Origin: Spirochaetae bacterium HGW-Spirochaetae-3
GTDB lineage: Bacteria > Spirochaetota > Spirochaetia > Treponematales > UBA12059
Reading direction: 5' to 3'
DNA length: 44,957 nt
Assembly: GCA_002839315.1 (NCBI GenBank)
Contig: PGXV01000005.1
Coordinates: forward strand, 377,572-422,528
The position numbers were made by a program, and so were the translations under genes. Shown here in pieces: positions 1 through 9,210 of this stretch (positions are counted from its first letter, which is position 1; each line of letters begins with the position of its first letter). The notes beneath the pieces are model-generated. The model saw only the letters and a program-made list of their open reading frames with translations, did no database searches and had not been told where the DNA came from.

Positions 1-1908
1 CATCATCGGGTTCATCACGAAGATGTACGGCACCAGGAAGGCCGCGATCGCGAGCCTCGACGCCTGGAGGCCGGTCTTCATCGGATTGGCCTTGGCGATG
101 CCCGCTCCCGCGAAGGCCGCGAGCGCTACCGGCGGCGTCACGTCCGCGACGATGCCGAAGTAGAACGCGAACATATGCGCCGGTAGCACGATCGATATCG
201 CGTCGACCGGCATGCCCGGGAATTTCTGCCTGAGTATCATGATGATCGCGGGCGCGGCGATCGTCGAGGTGATAATGTAGTTCGCGGTCGTCGGCACGCC
301 CATGCCCAGTATGATGCTCGTTATCATCGTGAAGACGAGGGTGAGGATCAGGTTGCCGTTGGCCAGGCTGACGAGGACGGTGCCGAGCTTGAGACCGAGT
401 CCGGTCTTCGTGACGACGCCGATGATGATTCCTGCGCAGGCCGTAGCCGATAGGACGCCGATCGCGCTCCTGGCGCCGGATTCCAACCCGCCGACTATCT
501 CCTTGAACCCGATGTTCGGCTTCTTCTTGAGGATGGCGAACCCGAGGAGTATGACGCCGAGCACGGCGAGGGCGCCGAGCGGCGTCATCTCCGTCAGGTA
601 CTTTAGCGCTCCGTCGGCGCCGTAGGGGCCTACGTGGAAGATCGGCCTCAGTACCGCGAACAGGACGACCATGCCGCCTATCGGTAGCGGGGCCCACCAG
701 CCGAGGACGGCGGCGGCGATCGACAGCACGATGGCGTAGAACGCCGCGAGCATCGGGGTATAGCCGGTGACGAGCAGCCATACGATGCCGACGAGCGGCA
801 TCATCAGGTAGCCCCTTCCGAAGAATATCTCCTTGAGGTTCGGCAACTCCTCCTTGGTCATCCCCCGGAGGCCTAGTTTCTTGGCCTCGAAGTGAACCCC
901 GGCCCATACGCCGAAGAAGTAGAGCATCGCGGGGATCACCGCCGCGCCGATGATGCGCACGTACGGTATGCCCGTCATCTCGGCCATCAGGAACGCCGCG
1001 GCGCCCATGATCGGCGGCATCAGCTGGCCGCCGGTAGACGCCGTGGCCTCGACCGCGCCCGCGAATTCAGGCGCGTAGCCGAGGCGCTTCATCATCGGAA
1101 TCGTGAACGAGCCGGTGCCTACGACGTTGGCTACCGAGCTGCCGGATACGGTGCCCATCAGCCCGCTGGACAGGACGGCGACCTTGGCGGGGCCTCCCGC
1201 GGCGCGTCCGGCTATCGAATTGGCGAGATCGATGAAGTACTGGCCGAGGCCGGTCTTCTCGAGGTACGCGCCGAACAGGATGAACAGGAAGATGAAGGTG
1301 CTCGACACGCCCAGGGGTATGCCGAATACGCCTTCGGTGGTGAAGTACAGGTGCTGTACGAGGTCGCCGACGTCGACTCCCCGGTGAGCGAGCTGGCCGG
1401 GCAGGTAGGGGCCGGCGAACGCGTACGCTATGAAGAGGCTGGCGATGACGACGATGGGCACGCCGACTATGCGCCGCGCGGCCTCGAGCACGAGCAGGAT
1501 GCCAATGACCCCGACGATCATGTCGGCGGTCGTGGCCGTGCCGGCCCTGAGTACGAGCTCGCCGTAGTTGACGATGATGTACATCGGCGTCAGCGCGCCG
1601 AGTATCGACAGCGCGAGGTCGAGCGGGTGCAATTTCGTCCTGGACCACTTCTTGCTCGTCGGGTACAGAAGGTAGATGAGAGACATGCCGAACGCGAGGT
1701 GGATCGATCGCTGTATCATAGCGTCGAGCACGCCGAATAAGGCGGTGTAGAGCTGGAAGCACGAGAAGGTAATCGCTATGGCCGTGATGACCTTGGCCAT
1801 GAAACCGGTATAGGTGCGGTAATCCGCTTCCTTGTCGTACTTCCTCAGAATATCCTGGCTATCGCCGATAGTCTCGGCCGTAGCCTCGTTCGTCGTCGAT
1901 TCGTTCAT
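1..1908 (-). CDS. TRAP transporter fused permease, TAXI type (3' end missing)
   Basis: Inner-membrane permease of a TRAP importer in which the small (DctQ-like) and large (DctM-like) subunits are fused; it would move a carboxylate-type substrate using an ion gradient together with the TAXI binding protein encoded just upstream. The frame stays open for 636 codons from ATG 1908 to the window edge, so the C-terminus lies outside. Reading the minus strand gives many hydrophobic segments and the DctM-type signature around GLMGTVSGSSVANVVGTGSF and ASTGGQLMPPIMGAAAF. The start is preceded by AGGAGATCGATCG and overlaps the stop of the DUF1850 gene by 4 bases (ATGA), so the two are translationally coupled. 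The substrate cannot be read from sequence. Confidence is high for the family. Confidence 0.93.
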   Translation of the reverse strand, partial: MNESTTNEATAETIGDSQDILRKYDKEADYRTYTGFMAKVITAIAITFSCFQLYTALFGVLDAMIQRSIHLAFGMSLIYLLYPTSKKWSRTKLHPLDLALSILGALTPMYIIVNYGELVLRAGTATTADMIVGVIGILLVLEAARRIVGVPIVVIASLFIAYAFAGPYLPGQLAHRGVDVGDLVQHLYFTTEGVFGIPLGVSSTFIFLFILFGAYLEKTGLGQYFIDLANSIAGRAAGGPAKVAVLSSGLMGTVSGSSVANVVGTGSFTIPMMKRLGYAPEFAGAVEATASTGGQLMPPIMGAAAFLMAEMTGIPYVRIIGAAVIPAMLYFFGVWAGVHFEAKKLGLRGMTKEELPNLKEIFFGRGYLMMPLVGIVWLLVTGYTPMLAAFYAIVLSIAAAVLGWWAPLPIGGMVVLFAVLRPIFHVGPYGADGALKYLTEMTPLGALAVLGVILLGFAILKKKPNIGFKEIVGGLESGARSAIGVLSATACAGIIIGVVTKTGLGLKLGTVLVSLANGNLILTLVFTMITSIILGMGVPTTANYIITSTIAAPAIIMILRQKFPGMPVDAISIVLPAHMFAFYFGIVADVTPPVALAAFAGAGIAKANPMKTGLQASRLAIAAFLVPYIFVMNPMM

Positions 1909-2396
1909 CGATCGATCTCCTTAGGTGAATCTTTAGTCGACCATAAGCCGTTGTTTTTTTTCGTTCCGCGTAGCACGAGCAATCCTCCGACGGGAGCCCA
2001 TTCGGTCAGAGGCCGGACCGACCCGTTCACGCCTAACGCGTGCCCCGGTATCGGTGATACCCGGACCGCTATTTCCTCGAGGCGCCTGCGGGGCATGGTC
2101 GCGAATCGACCGTCGACGATCGCGAAGCCGTCCTCGTCGCCGGAAGGCATGCCCGTAGACATCTGGTTATACAGGACCCGCTCGAGCGTTATACTCCCGG
2201 TTTCATCTACGGTGAATTCTTCATCTACCGCGGACAGGTTTATCGAATGTATAAATGATAGGGTGAATCCGGCCGGAACGGCGATCGTCGTCAGCGGGGC
2301 GCCCGATTCGCCGAATATACGTAATCCCGGCTCGGGGCCCGCCCACCGAAGGATCGAGACCGCGCACGCGAGCGCGACGGCCGCGCTTCGATTCAT
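1905..2396 (-). CDS. DUF1850 family protein of the TRAP-TAXI cluster
   Basis: Exported or membrane-anchored protein of 163 residues with a hydrophobic N-terminus (about residues 5-18). The middle part has the DUF1850 look: FTLSFIHSINLSAVDEEF (a conserved HS followed by acidic residues), then ERVLYNQMSTGMPS. DUF1850 genes are known to accompany TRAP-TAXI permeases, and here the gene sits between the binding protein and the permease, overlapping the permease start by 4 bases. Its biochemical role is unknown; a periplasmic or assembly role for the transporter is inference from context. It lies 80 bases downstream of the binding-protein gene, presumably in the same transcript. Confidence 0.82.
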   Translation of the reverse strand: MNRSAAVALACAVSILRWAGPEPGLRIFGESGAPLTTIAVPAGFTLSFIHSINLSAVDEEFTVDETGSITLERVLYNQMSTGMPSGDEDGFAIVDGRFATMPRRRLEEIAVRVSPIPGHALGVNGSVRPLTEWAPVGGLLVLRGTKKNNGLWSTKDSPKEIDR

Positions 2397-2476
2397 ACGA
2401 CAGGGGCGGAAACGCCGTCCGGCGCCGTCGCCAAGCGACGGATAGTCGGACGGCTCATTGCTCGATGGTCCGTTAG

Positions 2477-3430
2477 CTACTTGGCCTTGCCGTAGAACTT
2501 CTCGGCACCGGCGTGCAACGGCAGCGACATTCCCGCCTGCGCGTTCTTAAGGGTGATCATCGCGCCGGCCTTGGCGTGGGCGGCGGTCAGGCGCTCGCTA
2601 CCGGCGGTTGAGAACAACGTCTGGAGCATTTTCTCCACGACGGCGGCGTCGAGCTTGGAGGAGACGGCGAGCATCGCCTGGACGGCGACGGTCTGGGTGT
2701 CGGAGTCGACGCCCTTGTAGGTGCCGGCGGGGATGGTCGTCTTGGTGTAGAAGGGGTAGGTCGACTGGAGCTTGGCGACGATGGCGTCGTCGATCGTGAC
2801 GACGTTGATGTCCTTGGTCGCGGAGATGTCCTGTACGGCGGCGGTCGGATGGCCGGCGGTAAGGAACGCGGCGTCGATGTTGCCGTCCTTGAGGTTGCTG
2901 GCGGCTTCGTTGAACGACAGGTACTGGACCTGGATGTCGGCGTATGTGACGCCGGCGGCGGCCATGATCTGGCGGGCGTTGGCCTCTACTCCGGAACCGG
3001 CGGCGCCCACGGCGACTTTCTTGCCCTTGAGCCCGGCGACGTCCTTGATGCCCGAATTGGCGAGCACGATCAGCTGGCAGGTCTCGGGGTACAGGATGGC
3101 CATGCCCTTCATGTCGGGGAAGGCCTTGTCCTTGAACAGCTCGAGGCCGTTGACGGCGTAGTACGCGATATCGTTCTGAACGAAGATGATATCGGCCTTG
3201 CCCTCGCGGAGCAGGTTGACGTTGGCTACCGAGGCGCCGGTCGTCTGCGCGGCGGCGTTCATTCCCTTGACGCCGTCGTTCCATATCGCGGCCATGGCGC
3301 CCGCGAGCGGATAGTAGGTACCGCCGGTGCCGCCGGACGCTATGGACACGAAAGTCTGCTTGGGAGCTCCGCAAGCCATGATCGATGCGATCAGGGCGAG
3401 GGTTACCAGCACGATGCTAAGCTTCTTCAT
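2477..3430 (-). CDS. TAXI family TRAP transporter solute-binding lipoprotein
   Basis: Periplasmic substrate-binding subunit (317 residues) of the TRAP-TAXI importer. The N-terminus is a lipoprotein signal peptide with a Cys at position 20 (SIMAC lipobox), predicting a lipid-anchored protein. The TAXI fold is indicated by ASGGTGGTYYPLAGAMAAIW near residue 32, then TGASVANVNLLREGKADI and GLKGKKVAVGAAGSGVEANA. The ATG at 3430 has an excellent ribosome binding site (AAGGAGG, 7 bases away). It is the first gene of a minus-strand operon with DUF1850 and the fused permease. TAXI proteins usually bind glutamate or related dicarboxylates, but the ligand cannot be assigned from sequence. Confidence 0.93.
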   Translation of the reverse strand: MKKLSIVLVTLALIASIMACGAPKQTFVSIASGGTGGTYYPLAGAMAAIWNDGVKGMNAAAQTTGASVANVNLLREGKADIIFVQNDIAYYAVNGLELFKDKAFPDMKGMAILYPETCQLIVLANSGIKDVAGLKGKKVAVGAAGSGVEANARQIMAAAGVTYADIQVQYLSFNEAASNLKDGNIDAAFLTAGHPTAAVQDISATKDINVVTIDDAIVAKLQSTYPFYTKTTIPAGTYKGVDSDTQTVAVQAMLAVSSKLDAAVVEKMLQTLFSTAGSERLTAAHAKAGAMITLKNAQAGMSLPLHAGAEKFYGKAK

Positions 3431-3514
3431 TAAGATCCTCCTTGTTTGCGCGGATCCGTATAAACCTCAGAGTTCTATAACTGTGCGCGCAAGACGCCAG
3501 TGTACCTTTGAAGT

Positions 3515-3540
3515 CTTGCATGCGCAAGTTAATTAATTAT
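3515..3540. promoter_or_regulatory. Short inverted repeats upstream of the TAXI operon
   Basis: The 140-base gap between zwf and the TAXI gene holds a small dyad, CTTGC-ATGC-GCAAG, followed by an AT-rich run of TTAATTAA type. A GCGCAAG motif recurs about 40 bases nearer the gene. This could be an operator or promoter element for the TRAP operon. No clear -35/-10 pair was found, so this is weak. Confidence 0.25.
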
Positions 3541-3573
3541 TCGGGGGCGAATACGAGGGCGAGCCTCGCGGCT

Positions 3574-5019
3574 TTAGCCGGCGGCGCGGCTGTCGTTCCG
3601 GCGCGATTTCGCTGCGAGCAGGGGCGCTACGTCGGGGCCGTCGCCTCCGGCCGGGTAGATCAGCAGGCCCGCCGTCCCCCGCTCGCTCCAGCTCCGCAGG
3701 ATCGGGTCGACGAGGCGCCAGGCTTCTTCGGTCTCGTCGAATCGGATGAATAGCGTCGGGTCTCCGGCCATCGCGTCAGCGAGCAGGCGCTCGTACGGGC
3801 CGGACGTCCTGGATTCCGAATCGCGGAGCATGCCGATCAGCTCCTCGCGTTCGGCCTTCTCGGATCCCGGAGCCTTGGCGTTGAAGCGGAGCACGACGCC
3901 TTCGTCGGGCTGTATCCTGAGGACGAGGTGATTCGCGTCGAGCGCGGGCCCCGGTACGTCGGCGTCGCCCTGCTTGAAGTGCACGACGATCTCCGTGCTG
4001 CGGCTGGACAGGGCCTTGCCGGTCTTCAGGATGAAGGGCACGCCAGCCCAACGCCAATTATCCACGTCGAGCCTCAGCGCGACGAAGGTCTCCGTAGCGG
4101 AATCGGCGTGCACGTCCGGCTCGTTGCGATAGCGTTCGTACTGGCCTCGTAGAGCGACCTCGGCGGCCGTCTCGGCGTTGGCGTGCGGCGAGGCGCGCAG
4201 TACCCGTACCTTCTCCTCGCGCACCGCTTCCTGGGACAGCAGGTCCGAGGGAGCCTCCATCGCGCAGAGACAGAACAGCTGCATCAGGTGATTCTGCAGC
4301 ATGTCGCGGGCGGCCCCGGTCGCATCGTAGAAGTCCCCGCGCGCGCCGATTCCGCCTGACTCAGCGACGGTGATCTCCACGCGGTCTATGTGCTTGCGGT
4401 TCCATAGCGGCTCGAAGATGGAATTCGCGAATCGAAAATACAATATGTTCTGTACCGCGTCCTTGCCGAGGTAATGGTCGACGCGGAAGATGTCCCGCTC
4501 GTCATAGTCCTCGTGGAGCAGGCGATTGAGCTTGCGTGCGCTCTGGAGGTCGGTCCCGAATGGTTTCTCGACGAGCAGCCGCCGGTATCCCAAGGCTTTC
4601 GAGGCGTATCCGGCCAGGCCGGCTTCAGCGAGGCGCGTGGCGGCTACGCCGAAGCGGTCGGGGGTACAGGCGAGGTAGAAGAGGCCGTCGGTGGCCGGAG
4701 ACGAGAAGTACAGCCTCCCGAGGCGATCGTATAGTTCCTCGTCCGACGCGTCGCCCTGAAGGTAGCCGATACGAGACGAGAACGCGGCCCACGAATCGGG
4801 ATCGAAGCTCCGGTCGGCCTCTCGGCACGCGGTTTCCAGCAGGCTCCGGTACGCCCGGTCGTCGAGGGCGCGCCGGGCTACGCCGACCGTCTCGAAGCCG
4901 GCCGGCAAACCGCCTGCCTTGAAGAGTCTATATAGCGATGGAACGATGCGCCTGGTCGCCAGGTCCCCGGTGCCGCCGATCACGGTAATCACCGTCCGTC
5001 GCGATCCGTAGTCCTTCAT
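3574..5019 (-). CDS. zwf: Glucose-6-phosphate 1-dehydrogenase
   Basis: Catalyses the first step of the oxidative pentose phosphate pathway, oxidising glucose 6-phosphate to 6-phosphogluconolactone with reduction of NAD(P). The 481-residue product has the nucleotide-binding motif GGTGDLATRR (15-24; usually GASGDLAKRK), EKPFG (151-155) and the substrate-binding motif RVDHYLGKD (179-187), then the conserved NILYFRFANSIFEPLWNR. Start 5019 is chosen because AGAAGG lies just upstream and MKDYGSRRTVITVIGGTGDL matches the usual N-terminus; a longer frame reaches 5112. No pgl or gnd gene is adjacent, so it appears monocistronic. Family assignment is firm; coenzyme preference is not determined. Confidence 0.96.
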   Translation of the reverse strand: MKDYGSRRTVITVIGGTGDLATRRIVPSLYRLFKAGGLPAGFETVGVARRALDDRAYRSLLETACREADRSFDPDSWAAFSSRIGYLQGDASDEELYDRLGRLYFSSPATDGLFYLACTPDRFGVAATRLAEAGLAGYASKALGYRRLLVEKPFGTDLQSARKLNRLLHEDYDERDIFRVDHYLGKDAVQNILYFRFANSIFEPLWNRKHIDRVEITVAESGGIGARGDFYDATGAARDMLQNHLMQLFCLCAMEAPSDLLSQEAVREEKVRVLRASPHANAETAAEVALRGQYERYRNEPDVHADSATETFVALRLDVDNWRWAGVPFILKTGKALSSRSTEIVVHFKQGDADVPGPALDANHLVLRIQPDEGVVLRFNAKAPGSEKAEREELIGMLRDSESRTSGPYERLLADAMAGDPTLFIRFDETEEAWRLVDPILRSWSERGTAGLLIYPAGGDGPDVAPLLAAKSRRNDSRAAG

Positions 5020-5512
5020 CGAGCCTTCTTTCGACACCGTAGCCTTAGCCCTCCCGCGGCTTCTTCCCCGAGCCGATACCTCTGGTCTACGCGAAACGCC
5101 GGAGGTATCCAATGCCCCTCGACGTTACTATCGACATTCCACCGTAAAACTTGAACGATATCATCGCGGGCGCGGTTCCGGGCCCGACGCGCAGGCGGCC
5201 GTCCGAACCGGTCTATGAAAAAAAAAGGCTTGCCGCACTCGCGCGCCGGTCGTATGGCGGGAAGATCCAGACCGCGCCCCGTTGAGGCAACTGGAACCCT
5301 GCGTGGCTCGGCGTTTGGTATACCCCGGGCGTATCGTCCGTGTCCACGGCGATACGCGACGACGCGGCCGGGTCTTGCGAGCCTTCAGGACGAGGCGAAA
5401 CGCTAGCCGGCCTCCTCAAGCGCTCGTTCCATAGCAGAATTCGGGGGGCGATACGGGCGCCGCCGCAGTCCGTGCTGCGTGAGGCGCTGGAAGGGGCGTT
5501 GAAGGGAGCGGC
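5020..5512. other. Intergenic stretch without a convincing gene
   Basis: About 490 bases between zwf and the next minus-strand gene. It holds a run of nine A at about 5219 and a plus-strand frame open from 5286 to 5516 without an ATG. No tRNA, 4.5S RNA core or RNase P core motif was recognised by eye. The zwf promoter probably lies in the first 150 bases. The rest may be a decayed gene. Confidence 0.4.
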
Positions 5513-6082
5513 CTAGAAGCTGGCTAGCGCGTATACGCCGACGAGCAGCTCGATGCGCGCGAGGTCCGGATCGACCGGCCCTTGCTCGCGCAACTCGCCT
5601 ACGTACCAGTAGAAGATGCCGAGCCTCGGGTCGATACGGAACACGTAATCGATGAAGCCCGCGTCTCCGGGGGCCTCGCCGAACAGGAGCGAGGCTATAG
5701 CGTCCGCTACTCCGATGAAGGCCGGGATGGCGTTATTATAATCCCCCGCGTGGACCATGCCCGAGAACGCCTCGAGCAGGGTCAGCGCCTCCGCCTTCTT
5801 CGATTCGTCCTTGCCGTCGACCCATGTCTTGGCGACGAGCAGGCGAACGTTGTCCCTGAAAACCTCCAGCAGGTGGGCCCTCTTGGCCATGAGGTCGCCA
5901 GAGTTGCCGACGACGTACTTCCTGAAGGCTCCTGGCCCGCCGATGAGATCGGCGAGAGCGGAAGCGTACTCGCAACGGAGGACGGCATTGTCCGTTCCGG
6001 CGAGGAGTGGGAAAATCTCGAAGGCGGCCTTCTCGACGTCCAGGTCAGCCGGATCATCGACCGCGTACACAGGTGCGCCCAT
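5513..6082 (-). CDS. Conserved hypothetical protein, 189 residues
   Basis: Soluble protein with no signal peptide, no membrane segment and no catalytic motif that I recognise. It is helical and acidic in character, with a patch rich in large residues (RLGIFYWYVGELREQGP) near the C-terminus. Start ATG 6082 has no purine-rich ribosome binding site. Instead, TTGACA (6113-6118 on the opposite strand) and a poor -10 end 7 bases before the ATG, suggesting a leaderless transcript. It is divergent from the DUF4954 gene. The function is unknown. Confidence 0.7.
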   Translation of the reverse strand: MGAPVYAVDDPADLDVEKAAFEIFPLLAGTDNAVLRCEYASALADLIGGPGAFRKYVVGNSGDLMAKRAHLLEVFRDNVRLLVAKTWVDGKDESKKAEALTLLEAFSGMVHAGDYNNAIPAFIGVADAIASLLFGEAPGDAGFIDYVFRIDPRLGIFYWYVGELREQGPVDPDLARIELLVGVYALASF

Positions 6083-6088
6083 GGGGTA

Positions 6089-6118
6089 ACCATGTCATGG
6101 CGCCCGTAGCTTTGTCAA
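6089..6118 (-). promoter_or_regulatory. Putative leaderless promoter of the 189-residue protein gene
   Basis: On the minus strand a consensus TTGACA (6118-6113) is followed after 18 bases by CATGGT (6094-6089, weak -10). The ATG at 6082 starts 7 bases beyond it. The geometry repeats that at 15286 and 31402. The -10 matches the consensus poorly. Confidence 0.4.
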
Positions 6119-6233
6119 CAATAGGGCGAACGATAGCCTTTGGGCGTGTTGAAAACATGGAACGTAACGATTACCATTATACGCGAGGGGGCGTCTGAGT
6201 ATCCCTCTATTACTGAACGTCTGGAAGGCCATC

Positions 6234-8459
6234 ATGAACGACATCCTTGTCCATTCCGAGGCCGTCTTGGGATCCTCCTTCGTATCGTCCCGCTATCTCG
6301 GTCCCGGGGAGAGCGAGTATCGCTTCCGCGACGTCCAGAACGGGAAGCCGCTGGACTCGTATCGCCCGCTCAACCACCTGGACGTCGAGATACTCATCAA
6401 GAACGGCAACCGTAGCTCCGACTGGAGCAAGATCCTCGTCAGGGACCCGTTCGACGCCACGCTGATACGCAATAGCGAATTCGCGGGCCTCGTGCGAATA
6501 GGCCGACTGGAGCGCGTGGTGCTGGAACACCATGATATGATGATCCCCGCCGGTATCACTATGTCCCGCGTCATTGCGTGCGATATCGGCGACGAGTGCG
6601 CCGTGCATGGGTGCAATTACCTGGCCCATTATGTCGTAGGCGACCGGTGTATCCTCATGAACAACGACGAGATCCAAGTCTCCGACCATGCCAAGTGGGG
6701 CAACGGCATCATCAAGGAAGGCGAGAGCGAGGACGTGCGGGTCTGGCTGGACCTGATGAACGAGGCCGGCGGCCGCTCCGTGCTGGCCTTCGACGGCATG
6801 CTGTGCGCCGACGCGTACCTGTGGGCAAAGCGGCGCGAGGACGCGGTGCTCATGGAGCGCTTCAAGGAGATGACCGAGGCCGGCTTCGAGCGCCGCCGCG
6901 GCGAGTACGGCGTCATAGGCGCCGGCTGCGTACTCAAGAGCAACCGCATCATCAAGGACGTGCGCATAGGCGAGTGCGCCTATATCAAGGGCACCAACAA
7001 GCTCAAGAACCTCACGATCAACTCGAGCGAGGACGAACGGACCCAGGTGGGCGAGGGCGTCGAGCTGGTCAACGGTATCATAGGCTACGGTTGCCGCGTC
7101 TTCTACGGATGCAAGGCCGTGCGCTTCGTGATGGGTACGAATTCGTCGCTTAAGTACGGCGCCCGGCTAATACACTCGGTGCTCGGCGATAATTCCACGG
7201 TGTCGTGCTGCGAGATACTCAACAACCTGATCTACCCCGCGCACGAGCAGCACCATAATACCAGCTTCCTTATCGCCGCTCTCGTCCGGGGCCAGTCGAA
7301 CATGGCCGCGGGCGCTACGATAGGGTCGAACCACAATTCCAGGGCGAACGACGGCGAGGTAGACGCTGGCCGCGGGTTCTGGCCCGGTCTGTCCACCTCG
7401 GTAAAGCACAGCTCGCATTTCGCGTCGTACTGCCTGCTCGCGAAGGGGGACTACCGTTTCGAGCTTGACGTGCCGTTCCCCTTCGCGCTCGTCGCCGACG
7501 ACGCGGCGCGAGACCGCCTGGATATCATGCCCGCCTACTGGTGGATGTACAATATGTACGCGCTCCTCCGCAACGAGGCGAAATTCCTCGCCCGCGACAA
7601 GCGCCTGAACCGAGGTCAGAACATAGAGTTCTCGCCGTTCGCTCCCGATATCGCCGAGGAGGCCTTCACGTCGCTTGAATTGCTGGAGCGGTTCGTCGGT
7701 AGCGCCTGGTACCGGGCCGCCGGCGGCGCCGAGGCGATGGTAGAGGGCACCGATGAGGAGACGGTCAGGGCCAAGGGCCGCGAGTTGCTCGTCGGCCCCA
7801 AGGAAGAGGTAGACTCTATCGAGGTCCTGGCTTACGGCATAGAGAATTCCAGGCGTCGCGTCGTGATACAGAAGCCTCGCCGCGCCTATAAGGCGTATCG
7901 CCACATGCTCCGCTGGTACGCCATGCGCGTATTGATCGCGTACTTCGCCGAGCGCCCCGACGTCGGGTTCCAGGACGCGTCTGACGTGCTCGCGGGAGCC
8001 CGGGTGCGCGAATGGGAGAACCTGGGCGGGCAGTTGGCTCCCCGCGACAAGATCGAGTCTCTCGTCGCCGGGATCAGGACCGGAGCGATCAACGGCTGGG
8101 ACGAGGTCCACGCCGAGTACGCGCGTCTTTGGGCAGAGTATCCGCTCGACAAGGCTCAGCACGCGTGGGCGACGCTGTGCGACCTGCTGGGCGCGACCGA
8201 ACTCGAGGAGCAGGTGTTCGCCCGCGAGGTGTCGAGGTTCATGGATACGACCCGCTTCATCGAGGAGCAGGTATACCTGACGCGGCAGAAGGATTACGTC
8301 AACGGATTCCGGAAGGCTACGTTCCGTTGTGACGACGAGATGCGCGCCGTCCTCGGTTCGCCCGAGTCCAGCGCGTTCGTGAAGCAGTCCCGGGCCGACA
8401 TGGAACGTTGGCGCGCCCGCGCGGACGCCCTGTTAGGGCGCTTGTCGCCGGGAGAGTAG
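6234..8459 (+). CDS. DUF4954 family protein (hexapeptide/beta-helix)
   Basis: Large cytoplasmic protein of 741 residues. The first two thirds contain irregular left-handed beta-helix style repeats (for example YGVIGAGCVLKSNRIIKDVRIG, VELVNGIIGYGCRVFYGCK and YGARLIHSVLGDNSTVSCCE) like those in sugar-nucleotide acyltransferases and nucleotidyltransferases. The overall length and C-terminal helical part fit DUF4954 proteins known from Bacteroidetes and spirochaetes, whose activity is not established. The ATG at 6234 is preceded by GGAAGG at a good distance. The gene is monocistronic, ending at a strong hairpin terminator. A role in sugar-nucleotide metabolism would be inference from the fold only. 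Confidence 0.82.
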   Translation: MNDILVHSEAVLGSSFVSSRYLGPGESEYRFRDVQNGKPLDSYRPLNHLDVEILIKNGNRSSDWSKILVRDPFDATLIRNSEFAGLVRIGRLERVVLEHHDMMIPAGITMSRVIACDIGDECAVHGCNYLAHYVVGDRCILMNNDEIQVSDHAKWGNGIIKEGESEDVRVWLDLMNEAGGRSVLAFDGMLCADAYLWAKRREDAVLMERFKEMTEAGFERRRGEYGVIGAGCVLKSNRIIKDVRIGECAYIKGTNKLKNLTINSSEDERTQVGEGVELVNGIIGYGCRVFYGCKAVRFVMGTNSSLKYGARLIHSVLGDNSTVSCCEILNNLIYPAHEQHHNTSFLIAALVRGQSNMAAGATIGSNHNSRANDGEVDAGRGFWPGLSTSVKHSSHFASYCLLAKGDYRFELDVPFPFALVADDAARDRLDIMPAYWWMYNMYALLRNEAKFLARDKRLNRGQNIEFSPFAPDIAEEAFTSLELLERFVGSAWYRAAGGAEAMVEGTDEETVRAKGRELLVGPKEEVDSIEVLAYGIENSRRRVVIQKPRRAYKAYRHMLRWYAMRVLIAYFAERPDVGFQDASDVLAGARVREWENLGGQLAPRDKIESLVAGIRTGAINGWDEVHAEYARLWAEYPLDKAQHAWATLCDLLGATELEEQVFAREVSRFMDTTRFIEEQVYLTRQKDYVNGFRKATFRCDDEMRAVLGSPESSAFVKQSRADMERWRARADALLGRLSPGE

Positions 8460-8508
8460 CGTCGGGGCGACGCCTGCCGATCGTCCGGCGACGCGGATTA
8501 CCTCGAAC

Positions 8509-8550
8509 GGGAACGCCCCGGGCTTGGCCCGGAGCGTTCCCGCGGCTTTT
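8509..8550 (+). terminator. Rho-independent terminator after the DUF4954 gene
   Basis: A 15-base stem (GGGAACGCCCCGGGC pairing with GCCCGGAGCGTTCCC, one G-T type mismatch) with a very short loop, followed by GCGGCTTTT. It lies between two convergent genes and may work in both directions. Confidence 0.85.
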
Positions 8551-8563
8551 ATTCCTGATACTG

Positions 8564-9100
8564 TTACTTGCCTTTTTCCGTCGATCCGCTCGGATCGGCG
8601 CCGAGGCGGTCCCTCGTGCGGTCCTGATCCTGGTCCGGTTCTTGATCGCAGGTCCCGTCCTGAAGCTGATCCCTGAGCCGATCCCGGTCCTGGTCTTTGT
8701 CCTGATCGGCCGAGAGCGCGGCGTCGGCCTCCGCGACGTACATCCTGACGCGTTCACGTATCATCTCGCGAGCCGCGTTCTCGCATTCGGCCGGCCCGAA
8801 TCCATGCTCGCTCCGTAGTCGTACCTTCTCGGCGAGCTGTATCATATCCTCCGCGCGCAACCCGCCGTCGAGGCCCTCCGAGACCAGCCGGTATGCGTTC
8901 CGTACCATGATCCCGGCTCGCGTCATTACCTGGAACGCGCCGGAAGCGGCGTCGTAGTCCCGCACGGACAGCCTGAGCATGGTAGTCTGCCTGAGCAATA
9001 GACCGAGGGCCTCGCCTTCGGCCGTCGGCTCCGAGGTCGCTTGCGCGAAGGCCATACCGGCCGCGGCCAAGAGCGCCACGATGATAACAATTCTCTTCAT
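8564..9100 (-). CDS. Exported protein with Asp/Gln/Arg-rich tail (paralogue A)
   Basis: 178-residue exported protein. It has a Sec signal peptide (cleavage after MAFA, about residue 19), a helical core of about 100 residues and a very polar low-complexity tail (about 125-178) built from repeated QD, RD and DQ dipeptides. The core is clearly paralogous to the protein at 9211-9663: both have TS.PT...EA, RNAYR, AE+VRLR, a conserved ECE/AECE and AR.MI.E.(I/V)R. Start 9100 has GGAGGACTAG upstream. It resembles no family I can name. The acidic-basic repeats suggest an unstructured or cation-binding tail, which is inference. Confidence 0.75.
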   Translation of the reverse strand: MKRIVIIVALLAAAGMAFAQATSEPTAEGEALGLLLRQTTMLRLSVRDYDAASGAFQVMTRAGIMVRNAYRLVSEGLDGGLRAEDMIQLAEKVRLRSEHGFGPAECENAAREMIRERVRMYVAEADAALSADQDKDQDRDRLRDQLQDGTCDQEPDQDQDRTRDRLGADPSGSTEKGK

Positions 9101-9210
9101 CCTAGTCCTCCTATACGTTCGCTATCCGCCCGACGGACGATTCGTCGCGCTCTAAAGCCATTCGTCGAGGGATACCTCCCGTCGGCGCCGCCGGTTGCTT
9201 CTTTTCTCGA

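Noticed and set aside
892-1740. Plus-strand 282-residue frame inside the TRAP region
   Set aside because: It is rich in Arg, Glu, Asp and His with no motif and is antisense to the fused TRAP permease, which runs off the window edge.
5286-5516. Plus-strand open frame containing NWNPAWLGVWYTPG
   Set aside because: It has no ATG start, no ribosome binding site and overlaps the end of the convergent gene; could be a gene remnant but support is too weak.
8576-8730. Repetitive-looking DNA that might suggest a CRISPR or tandem array
   Set aside because: The periodicity is that of QD/RD codon repeats in the tail of an exported protein; no constant repeat-spacer structure exists.
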